A stretch of DNA of 37,917 bases from a virus, in IMG/VR virus record IMGVR_UViG_3300028388_001955, positions 1 through 37,917 of that record. The stretch is one strand, 5' to 3'. Position numbers and translations under genes: made by a program. This document shows, one piece after another, positions 1-7,157 of this stretch. Position 1 is the first letter of the stretch, and the number at the start of each line of letters is the position of its first letter. The notes below the pieces were generated by a model that had not been told where the DNA came from, did no database searches, and was given only the letters and a program-made list of their open reading frames with translations.

Positions 1-534
1 GCATACGATATGTTTAAAAATGACAATGTCTATGCTTATAGTAGGTTGATTGACACTGAGACGTTGTATCCTGAAAGAGCAAAAGTTCCTCCAAAAGCAG
101 GTCAACAAGCAGAATACCTAAATGAACTAGAACCGAATTCACCAGTAACAAATGTCTATCTAAGTAATACACACCCGAGGTTTAATAACTATTTTGAAAG
201 TGATCCTAGGGGACACAAACAAAAGGTTAGATCGAAGGCGTCGCGCAACTGGCTGACAAAGAAAATCACCAACTTCCACATGCCCGGGATAATATTTCTT
301 GCAGAAAAGCGTCATCTAACAATTGGTCATCGCTATGAAATTCACTTCTATTCGTTGGAAGACGGAGAAAACCCAAGGTTTGATAGACATCGGAGTGGAG
401 AGTACTTGGTTTATGCAACACGTCACAAGTTTTCACGAGAAGGGTATAATGTTGTACTAACTGGTGTAAAAACTGTTGATAAGAGCACAAGACCTTCTGT
501 TGAAGGTAAGGCAACGTCCCAGGGTGATCAATAA
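1..534 (+). CDS. Baseplate hub protein, gp27-like, C-terminal part (cut by window start)
   Basis: The reading frame is open from base 1. The first Met (base 10) has no convincing ribosome binding site, so this is probably the 3' part of a longer gene. The C-terminal half has the layout of the terminal beta domain of phage hub proteins (gp27/gpD type): a 'FHMPGIIFLAEKRHLTIGH' stretch, then 'RSGEYLVYATRHKF', then a strand ending 'VVLTGVKT'. In myophages this protein forms the trimeric hub that joins tail tube to spike. The next gene, an OB-fold gp5-type protein, starts at the stop codon, as expected for a hub-spike pair. The family assignment rests on remembered motif similarity, and the N-terminal domain cannot be seen. 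Confidence 0.6.
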   Translation, partial: AYDMFKNDNVYAYSRLIDTETLYPERAKVPPKAGQQAEYLNELEPNSPVTNVYLSNTHPRFNNYFESDPRGHKQKVRSKASRNWLTKKITNFHMPGIIFLAEKRHLTIGHRYEIHFYSLEDGENPRFDRHRSGEYLVYATRHKFSREGYNVVLTGVKTVDKSTRPSVEGKATSQGDQ

Positions 535-1364
535 TGCAAGGCATCAAAACACTAGACTATATGTTTTATGGCGATCAACTGCGATGGTTTGTTGGTACGG
601 TTGTTGGTAACCCTGCTGCTGATCCTGCCCAGTTGGGACGAGTACAGGTTAGGATAGTTGGCATTCATGATGGGTCCGACATTCGTATTGGTGATTTGCC
701 GTGGGCATCAGTAATGTTGCCGTCCACTGAGTCCGGTGTAATTTATGGACAGACATCAACAAGACTACAACCAGGTGCTCAGGTATTTGGAGTATTTGTT
801 GATGGGGAGCACTCTCAGCAACCGCTAGTGCTCGGTTCAATCCCATATAACGCTAGTCCAACAGCACAACAAGCTGCATCTCAACGATTTAGAGATTCAA
901 TCGAGCAACAAACACCTGTTGACCTTGATGCTCCCGCACCATACCCAAACCCTCCAGAAGGTGTGGGATACACTTGGTTGCCTGGTGTTGATCCAAGAGT
1001 CGATCCGGCATTGTTAGAAATATTAGAGAGAATCGCTAAAAGGTTTGGTAGAGGATTAAAATTAAACAGCGGATATCGTTCTCCAGCAAGGAACGCAAGA
1101 GTTGGTGGTGCTAAGAACAGCTGGCACATGAGAGGTAAAGCTGTTGATATGTGGACTGCTAGAGATGGTTTGAGCCGCAATGAAGTTCGTCGATTAGTTG
1201 CTATCGCCAGTTCTGAAGGAATTAATGGAATAGGAATATACTCCGGGTCTGTTCATTTTGATATTAGACCCAACAAAGCTGCGTGGGGGCCATCATTTAG
1301 AAGTGATAGCATCCCTGTGTGGATCGATGATGTTATAGACAATCACATAGCGGGTAATTATTAA
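534..1364 (+). CDS. gp5-type hub OB-fold protein fused to M15 zinc peptidase
   Basis: Residues about 15-105 look like the gp5/gpV OB-fold domain that sits on the hub ('GTVVGNPAADPAQLGRVQVR', 'LPWASVMLP', 'GAQVFGVFVDGE', 'PLVLGSIPY'). After a Pro-rich linker (about 125-145), residues about 148-255 form a peptidase M15 domain ('SGYRSPARNARVGGAKNSWH'). Its zinc-ligand pattern is complete: His198, Asp205 and His241 in a 'HFD' motif. M15 enzymes are D,D-carboxypeptidases or L-Ala-D-Glu endopeptidases that cut peptidoglycan cross-links. A wall-cutting role at the tail tip during entry is inferred. T4 gp5 has a glycoside hydrolase lysozyme here and a C-terminal beta-helix; this protein has neither. 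The needle is probably encoded at 2859-4289. The start overlaps the upstream stop by 1 nt. Confidence 0.82.
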   Translation: MQGIKTLDYMFYGDQLRWFVGTVVGNPAADPAQLGRVQVRIVGIHDGSDIRIGDLPWASVMLPSTESGVIYGQTSTRLQPGAQVFGVFVDGEHSQQPLVLGSIPYNASPTAQQAASQRFRDSIEQQTPVDLDAPAPYPNPPEGVGYTWLPGVDPRVDPALLEILERIAKRFGRGLKLNSGYRSPARNARVGGAKNSWHMRGKAVDMWTARDGLSRNEVRRLVAIASSEGINGIGIYSGSVHFDIRPNKAAWGPSFRSDSIPVWIDDVIDNHIAGNY

Positions 1365-1366
1365 CT

Positions 1367-2230
1367 ATGGCTGTTGTAAATCTAAATCAGCTCAATCTTG
1401 AGTTAAACAACTTGGCTAAGCGTGTAGATTTTACTGCGACGTCTACTGCTGCATTGCAGGCGGCAGAGAAGTACAGTGCAATTACACAAAGTAAACTGGG
1501 AACGGAAATCAATCAAATTATAGGTGGATTTCAATCAATAACGCAAGAAGTTGATCAAGCTGTTGGAGAGGTATCTTCTGTTGCAAATAGTGGGATTTCT
1601 TTATTAGTTGAAAATCCCAACGGAATTAATATTCGTAAATCAACTAGCTCATCAAACAGCGATCTACAAGCTATTACAGAGTCAACAACAACAGGAGGTT
1701 TTCTTGTTGCTGCTGTATCAGCTAATACTCCGGAAGCTATATTTAAGACTCTGCAGCAAGTAACTGGACAGTCACCCAACACTATTAGTCGAGCTGTACA
1801 ACCTATTGCCTCTTCAACAACACAACTGCAGTCTGCTTTAGCTGACATCGCAAAGGGTAATACTATTGCTAATCAGCTAGTAACAGAAAGTAGCAAGTAT
1901 TTAAACAACCTGACATCAGAAATTGGTGGGATTATTGAAGGAGTAATTGACAACGTTGTAGAGTCGTTGGTTAGTCCATACTCCGCTGTATTTAATGTTA
2001 TAACAAACAAGGTTTTGCCAGATAGCACTATATCTGAAGTAATTGGATTGGTTAGAGCGGATCAGATTAAACAAGCCGCCGCAATCCTAAAGAGTTTTTC
2101 TGATCTGTCCACTGAAGAAATTGAAAACTTGTTGTTGACTATTCCAAACAGTGTTTCGGAACAGCTAACAGAAGATATTGATCAAGAACCACCTGATGAA
2201 ATCATCAAGATTATTGGAGAACGTGTATGA
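1367..2230 (+). CDS. Unknown protein in hub/lysis cluster
   Basis: I do not recognise this 287-residue protein. It looks largely helical and is rich in Ser, Thr, Gln, Ile and Val. Residues about 175-235 are a run of amphipathic or hydrophobic segments ('GGIIEGVIDNVVESLV'), and the C-terminus is acidic ('TEDIDQEPPDEIIKIIGERV'). There is no signal peptide and no convincing membrane span. It starts 2 nt after the gp5/M15 gene and its stop overlaps the amidase start (ATGA), so it is almost certainly co-translated with the hub and wall-hydrolase genes. A hub-associated or entry-associated structural role is inferred only from position. Confidence 0.5.
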   Translation: MAVVNLNQLNLELNNLAKRVDFTATSTAALQAAEKYSAITQSKLGTEINQIIGGFQSITQEVDQAVGEVSSVANSGISLLVENPNGINIRKSTSSSNSDLQAITESTTTGGFLVAAVSANTPEAIFKTLQQVTGQSPNTISRAVQPIASSTTQLQSALADIAKGNTIANQLVTESSKYLNNLTSEIGGIIEGVIDNVVESLVSPYSAVFNVITNKVLPDSTISEVIGLVRADQIKQAAAILKSFSDLSTEEIENLLLTIPNSVSEQLTEDIDQEPPDEIIKIIGERV

Positions 2231-2862
2231 GTAGAGTTATTAAATCATATGACGGGACTTTAGATATATCCTATGTGCTTACAAAACAAGAATTTCAAGC
2301 TGTATTAGCAGGAGCTAATCGGCAAATCACAGAGATGGTTATACACGATACATCAACGTTTTTAGATCAAATTCTAACAGCAGACGATATCCATAAGGCA
2401 AGTCGAAACAAAGGATATGATGGAATTAAATACCACTTCGTTATTACTCGCGAAGGGTCGTTGCAACGTGGAGCACACATAGACGATCTTTTACAGCATG
2501 CTGGTTTAGATCATCAGCAATATTCGATTTCATTAGCTTTTGTTGGCGGTATCAACCTTAACATGGAAGAAGCTAAACAGTATGGAGGATACGAGCGCGT
2601 AAGTTCAGATGTTCGCTATGCGAACGCGGAGGGCTTCACCCCCGCTCAATGGAAAACGTTTGATGTTGTTGTTAAGTCATTTTATCAAGTATTTCCTTAT
2701 GGTCAAATATTCGGCCATAAGGACATTATAAGTTCTGGTGTTATTGATCCAGGATTCGATGTTCAATCTTATATCCAAAAAAAGTTTAACAAGGTCAACA
2801 TAATTGATCCGAACCAACCATCTAAATCGTTAGACGAATTATTAACTGAGGCATTACAATGA
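2227..2862 (+). CDS. N-acetylmuramoyl-L-alanine amidase (amidase_2/PGRP type)
   Basis: Zinc-dependent amidase of the amidase_2 / T7-lysozyme type, which cuts the bond between MurNAc and L-Ala in peptidoglycan. The family layout is visible: 'MVIHDT' with the first zinc His at residue 40, 'GIKYHFVITREGSLQRG', 'QHAGLD' (His91), 'GHKDI' (His164), and a C-terminal 'DPGFD' whose Asp174 is in the usual third-ligand position. There is no signal peptide or membrane anchor. It sits between hub and spike genes rather than beside a holin, which suggests a virion-associated entry enzyme, but release at the end of infection cannot be excluded. Start and stop both overlap neighbours by 4 nt, indicating translational coupling. 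Confidence 0.85.
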   Translation: MSRVIKSYDGTLDISYVLTKQEFQAVLAGANRQITEMVIHDTSTFLDQILTADDIHKASRNKGYDGIKYHFVITREGSLQRGAHIDDLLQHAGLDHQQYSISLAFVGGINLNMEEAKQYGGYERVSSDVRYANAEGFTPAQWKTFDVVVKSFYQVFPYGQIFGHKDIISSGVIDPGFDVQSYIQKKFNKVNIIDPNQPSKSLDELLTEALQ

Positions 2863-4289
2863 CAATTGATCCTAACGCAGACGGTAAGCTCGGTGATGCA
2901 ATGTATCCAACCGGTAAACCTGCGACTAGTGATATAACTGGTGCAATGCCCCCCGCTGATTTGTGGGGCCTTCCGATGACTACTGTTGTAACGTCATCGT
3001 TACAGGAAAACAAACTAACGTTTGCTGGTGCCGAAGCGCGCGCGCTGGGTATTAACGATGATATTGCTTTGCAATATTCTTTTGGTGATGTAAATGTCAC
3101 CCAGAGTGGCCACGTAGTAGAAATTAACGACACGCCAGCGGGTGAAAGAATTTTAATCAAACACCGCACCGGCGCTGGTGTTGATCTTTTGCCTGATGGA
3201 TCTGTTGCAATCAGTTCCATGGGCCGCAATGTTGTCACCGTTGCTAAAGACCGGGTGGTGATTGTGCACGGCGATGCATCATACAAGTTTAAAGGTAACG
3301 TAGATTTTGATGTCGATGGAGAGTTTAATGTAAGCTGTTTGAATTATAACGTTAATGTTAAACAAAACAAAACTGTAAGCGTGGGCAACGCTTACAGGAT
3401 GACAACAGAAGGTAACATGGGTGTTACTGTAAAAGGCAATTTATCAGAAACTACGTTGGAAAACAAAACCACAACTACACTCGGTAATAGTGTTAATGCA
3501 ATCAAAGGAACAAACCAACTGTTCAGTGAAGGTGCAATGACAATTGCTGGTGGTGACGCGATAAAATTATCAGCTGAAACATTACTAGATGCATCAGCAA
3601 ATAATGTCAATGTCGCAGGAAACAGTACGTCTATAGTTGGGGCATCAGGAACATTTGGGGGTGACAATGTTGTTTTTTATGGTAAGGGTGGAACGTTCAA
3701 AGAAGGAGTCACAGCACCAACATTTCATGGTGATTTAGATGGAACCGCGGATAAAGCAACAATTGCTGATGTGACAAATTCGCAGAATTATGCTGACCCC
3801 GATCCTGGTGGTGGTGTGGGTGCAGCTGTGGGGTACACGGTTAATAATGTCACTACACCAACAACTGCATTACCCGATGGATCGTTGATGACAGAATATT
3901 TAACCGTATCAGACAAAGGTATAATCGAGGTTAAAGTCGATCCTGGTGATGGAATTAAGAATATGTTGAATAGGTCTGTTGCAACAGGTGGGCTGTCAAC
4001 AAAGTCTATGACAACATCTGAAGTCCGAACAAAGATGAGAGATCCAGCAAATCGTAACAACCAAACATTTGTCGCTGGGCAAGTCGCTGAAGGTACATTA
4101 AACGCGGATCACATTCAACAAGTTCCACAAGCAATCGGGCGAACGTCATCCAAGACAACAACACTTCAAGCTGGTGTAGTATTTTTGGGGCCGAACCCTA
4201 GAGCAGAAACAAGTGGGTTGTATGTGCCAGCAAAAATTGCGGTTAATCGTCGCTTCTTACCAGACCTGCAGTATGTTATTAAATCATAG
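2859..4289 (+). CDS. Baseplate spike/needle protein (gp5 C-terminal / gpV-like)
   Basis: Residues about 85-135 carry the segment that opens the triple-stranded beta-helix of gp5/gpV spikes ('GHVVEINDTPAGERILIKH', then 'TGAGVDLLPDGSVAISSMG'). Residues about 140-260 are regular short beta repeats ('GNVDFDVDGEFNVS', 'NYNVNVKQNKTVSVGN', 'GNMGVTVKGNLSETT'). The remainder has 'FYGKGGTFKEGVTAPTFHGD', which is fibre-like, and a different C-terminal domain. It probably forms the membrane-piercing trimer below the OB-fold protein at 534-1364, so the T4 gp5 needle is encoded separately here. No PAAR tip protein is evident nearby. The start overlaps the amidase stop (ATGA). Confidence 0.72.
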   Translation: MTIDPNADGKLGDAMYPTGKPATSDITGAMPPADLWGLPMTTVVTSSLQENKLTFAGAEARALGINDDIALQYSFGDVNVTQSGHVVEINDTPAGERILIKHRTGAGVDLLPDGSVAISSMGRNVVTVAKDRVVIVHGDASYKFKGNVDFDVDGEFNVSCLNYNVNVKQNKTVSVGNAYRMTTEGNMGVTVKGNLSETTLENKTTTTLGNSVNAIKGTNQLFSEGAMTIAGGDAIKLSAETLLDASANNVNVAGNSTSIVGASGTFGGDNVVFYGKGGTFKEGVTAPTFHGDLDGTADKATIADVTNSQNYADPDPGGGVGAAVGYTVNNVTTPTTALPDGSLMTEYLTVSDKGIIEVKVDPGDGIKNMLNRSVATGGLSTKSMTTSEVRTKMRDPANRNNQTFVAGQVAEGTLNADHIQQVPQAIGRTSSKTTTLQAGVVFLGPNPRAETSGLYVPAKIAVNRRFLPDLQYVIKS

Positions 4290-4296
4290 GTAAATT

Positions 4297-4848
4297 ATGG
4301 CTACTGAAATTAATACACAAACATTACTTGCTGATGGAATTAAAATGAGTGTGTTCACAAAAGACGTTGGCTTGGAGCACATAGTAGATGGTGAAGATCG
4401 CCGCCAAATTGCGCGCAATTTGCAGCCACACGCATATGCGATGACAACAATAAATAATGACGATACCAGTGTGTTTAGAGACTTTACAATTGAGGTTGTT
4501 CAAGGTTTATATAAACCAGCGGCAGGTGAATCAGTAACACCAGATGAATTAAATGATCTCGCGCAGCAAGGCCGCGCGGTAGCATACCAGGTGGTCAACG
4601 ATGAGAATGGTTGTGTGTGTATAAACACGACTTACGACGTTGCGGTTTATTGGAAAGACCTGATTTTATACGACAAATTAATTCTTTGTTACGATACCTA
4701 TAGCCCTGGTGGTGATCTGTACTCTTTTATAATTTTAACAACTCCAAATCTCGATCAAAGATATCGAGGAACATTTACCAGACAAATTGAAACTAGGTAT
4801 AATAATAGTGTTTTAAGCACCAGTGACCTTATCGAAATTCTGCCGTAA
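4297..4848 (+). CDS. Unknown conserved-looking protein before gp25
   Basis: I do not recognise this 183-residue protein. It begins 'MATEINTQTLLADGIKMSVF' and looks like a mixed alpha/beta soluble protein with a hydrophobic strand pair around residues 115-155 ('AVYWKDLILYDKLILCYD', 'SFIILTTPN'). It lies 7 nt after the spike gene and just before a late promoter and gp25, so it belongs to the hub/spike transcription unit. A baseplate role is inferred from location only. It does not look like gp53 or gp48 as far as I can tell. Confidence 0.5.
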   Translation: MATEINTQTLLADGIKMSVFTKDVGLEHIVDGEDRRQIARNLQPHAYAMTTINNDDTSVFRDFTIEVVQGLYKPAAGESVTPDELNDLAQQGRAVAYQVVNDENGCVCINTTYDVAVYWKDLILYDKLILCYDTYSPGGDLYSFIILTTPNLDQRYRGTFTRQIETRYNNSVLSTSDLIEILP

Positions 4849-4854
4849 CAACGT

Positions 4855-4862
4855 TATAAATA
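4855..4862 (+). promoter_or_regulatory. T4-type late promoter box upstream of gp25
   Basis: Exact TATAAATA, the T4 late -10 element recognised by the phage sigma gp55. It lies in the 35-nt gap between the unknown gene ending at 4848 and gp25 starting at 4884. T4 late promoters need no -35 box, so this alone is a reasonable promoter for the wedge genes. Confidence 0.75.
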
Positions 4863-4883
4863 TTACTAAAATTAAAGAGAATA

Positions 4884-5324
4884 ATGGCAAAAGCTTTTTC
4901 GATCGAAGATGGTAATTTACAGAACCGTAGTTTAGTTACTACGCGTTCTCGTTTGTATAAGGATATAGACCTTACCTTTGATAATAGACCGAGTGGAGAT
5001 GTATACAAAAAGACAGATGTTGCTGCTGTTAAACAAGCTGTAAAAAACCTTCTACTGACAAATTGGGGTGAGAAGCCATTTCTGCCAAGATACGGTGCAA
5101 ACTTAGGTGGATTGCTGTTTGAGCTTGGAGATGATACAACAGAAGATGATATTCGAATTTCTGTTCAGAGCGCGATTGAAATTTACGAACCAAGAGCGCA
5201 GCTATTAGACGTCGTTGTTAATTTTTTGCCAGAATACAATTCCATATCCGTTCAGGTGCAGTTTCAAATTCTAAACACAGAAGAAATTGTTGCAGTAGAA
5301 ACAACAATCGCAAGGCTAAGATAA
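4884..5324 (+). CDS. gp25: Baseplate wedge subunit gp25
   Basis: GPW/gp25 family protein of 146 residues. The central hallmark is clear: 'NWGEKPFLPRYGANL' at about residue 60 followed by 'GGLLFELGDD', and then 'RISVQSAIEIYEPRAQL'. In T4, gp25 sits at the inner rim of the baseplate, binds the gp6-gp7 core bundle and nucleates sheath polymerisation. The stop is directly followed by the gp6 start, as in many contractile systems where gp25 and a J-like protein are adjacent. Translation starts at ATG with an AAAGAGA sequence 3-9 nt upstream. Confidence 0.93.
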   Translation: MAKAFSIEDGNLQNRSLVTTRSRLYKDIDLTFDNRPSGDVYKKTDVAAVKQAVKNLLLTNWGEKPFLPRYGANLGGLLFELGDDTTEDDIRISVQSAIEIYEPRAQLLDVVVNFLPEYNSISVQVQFQILNTEEIVAVETTIARLR

Positions 5325-7157
5325 ATGACAGTAATTAGATCGTCACAACTTGACTTTGATCAAATCAAGTCTTCGTTAAAAACATATTTTGCGCAACAAA
5401 GTGAATTTTCTGATTATGACTTCGAAGCGTCTGGGCTGTCGAATATTTTAGATGTTCTTGCGTATAATACTCATATTAATGGATTGATAGCTAACTATGC
5501 GTTGAACGAATCATTTCTTTCAACTGCTCAATTGAGATCATCAGTAGTTTCTCTTGCGGAAGCTGTTGGGTATACTCCTCGATCAAAAACAGCAGCAGTT
5601 GCATATGTAAATTTATTCATAACCAACACCAGTTCTGGCCGAAGTTCTTCGGTCACACTTCCTGCTTACACAACATTTTCAGCTTCTGTTGATGGTGTCG
5701 CTTACACTTTTCAAACGTTACAACCATATGTGGCAGTGGATAATGGATCGGGGCTTTACCAATTCCAAACGACTGATGGTAGTATCAACATTGCAATTTA
5801 TCAAGGATCTCTTACAACAAAAACATTTTATGTTGGAGAAGTTGGAGAGCGACAGATATATGTCGTGCCTGATGTTAATGCTGATACAGCTACATTTGAT
5901 GTTAAAGTGTACGATACAACAACTGGCACATCGTTTACAACATACACACCACTTGCATCTGCTATTACTATTACTTCTACTTCAACATATTATGATGTTA
6001 GTGAATCTCCTAATGGATTTTACGAGATAAACTTTGGAGACGGACAATCAACCGGATTAGCACCAGTTGCGGGTAACAAGATTGTTTTGCAATACATTTC
6101 AACTGCTGGAGCGGATGCAAACACAGCCTCTTCGTTTAACGCAACTTCAACCGTATCAATGGACGGTGAATCATACGACTTAAATGTTACTACGGCAACT
6201 GCCGCGGTTGGGGGAGCTGATAAAGAGTCGATTGAGTCTATTAGACAAAATGCACCAATTAACTTTGCTTCTCAACAACGCTTGGTAACAGCGCTAGATT
6301 ACGAAGGACAAATTCGGGCCAATTATTCAACTGTTGAAGATGTATCAGCTTGGGGTGGTGCAGACAACATTCCATTAGATTATGGTAAAGTTTTTGTTAG
6401 TCTAAAGTTTGCTGACGGCGTTGATAGTGATGCTAAAGTTCAGGTGCAAAACAGCATTGTTAACAATTTAACAAACAACTTGTCGGTTATGTCAATCGAT
6501 ACAGAATTTGTAGATCCAGAAATTACGTATATTGGATGCACAGTATCGTTTAACTATAACCCCAACCTTTCATCTACTCCTGTTAACATCGTAGAAGCAA
6601 ATGTGCTGTCAACTGTTAACCAATATTTTGAAGATAATTTAAATGTGTTCGGAGGAATTTTTAGAAGATCAAATATTCTTTCACTAATTGATGATCTTTC
6701 ACCCGCTATTCTCAATTCTAGAATGGATGTTACAGTACAACGACGATTTACCCCTACACTTAACGTCTCTAAAGCGTACACATTGTCGTTTCCTAATGAA
6801 CTGCAAACACCGACGGTTGCAAATGTAACAATTACTAGCAGCACATTTAATTACCAGGGGCAGATATGCACAATTAGAAATGATTTCCTAAACGCATCAA
6901 ATAAGCTTCAAGTATTGACAACAGAGGGTGATATTATTGTTGATAACATTGGGTCTTATAATCCATCCAATGGTACAATATCACTAATAGGCTTCAATCC
7001 AAGCTCGTTGACATCAGGTACAGAGCTTAAAGTGTTCGCGGTTCCAGCAAACTCAAGCACGATCCGCCCATTGCGGAATTATATTCTTAGCATTGACCAG
7101 GGAATTAGTTCAGCGCGTGGTCTTATTGACTACAGTGAAACACGAGTTAGCTTATAA
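5325..7157 (+). CDS. gp6: Baseplate wedge subunit gp6 (baseplate J-like)
   Basis: 610 residues, compared with about 660 in T4 gp6. The N-terminal region ('FDQIKSSLKTYFAQQSEFSDY', then 'LDVLAYNTHINGLIANYAL') is typical of T4-like gp6. The J-like core is seen around residues 310-345 ('QQRLVTALDYEGQIRANYST') followed by 'GKVFVSLKF'. gp6 forms the iris-shaped ring that holds the baseplate wedges together and contacts gp25. It starts right after the gp25 stop and its own stop overlaps the next start by 1 nt. Confidence 0.9.
   Translation: MTVIRSSQLDFDQIKSSLKTYFAQQSEFSDYDFEASGLSNILDVLAYNTHINGLIANYALNESFLSTAQLRSSVVSLAEAVGYTPRSKTAAVAYVNLFITNTSSGRSSSVTLPAYTTFSASVDGVAYTFQTLQPYVAVDNGSGLYQFQTTDGSINIAIYQGSLTTKTFYVGEVGERQIYVVPDVNADTATFDVKVYDTTTGTSFTTYTPLASAITITSTSTYYDVSESPNGFYEINFGDGQSTGLAPVAGNKIVLQYISTAGADANTASSFNATSTVSMDGESYDLNVTTATAAVGGADKESIESIRQNAPINFASQQRLVTALDYEGQIRANYSTVEDVSAWGGADNIPLDYGKVFVSLKFADGVDSDAKVQVQNSIVNNLTNNLSVMSIDTEFVDPEITYIGCTVSFNYNPNLSSTPVNIVEANVLSTVNQYFEDNLNVFGGIFRRSNILSLIDDLSPAILNSRMDVTVQRRFTPTLNVSKAYTLSFPNELQTPTVANVTITSSTFNYQGQICTIRNDFLNASNKLQVLTTEGDIIVDNIGSYNPSNGTISLIGFNPSSLTSGTELKVFAVPANSSTIRPLRNYILSIDQGISSARGLIDYSETRVSL

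Noticed and set aside
2822-3286. 154-codon minus-strand open frame opposite the spike gene
   Set aside because: It lies entirely within or across strongly supported + strand genes, has no family signal, and would be the only minus-strand gene in a uniformly oriented module.
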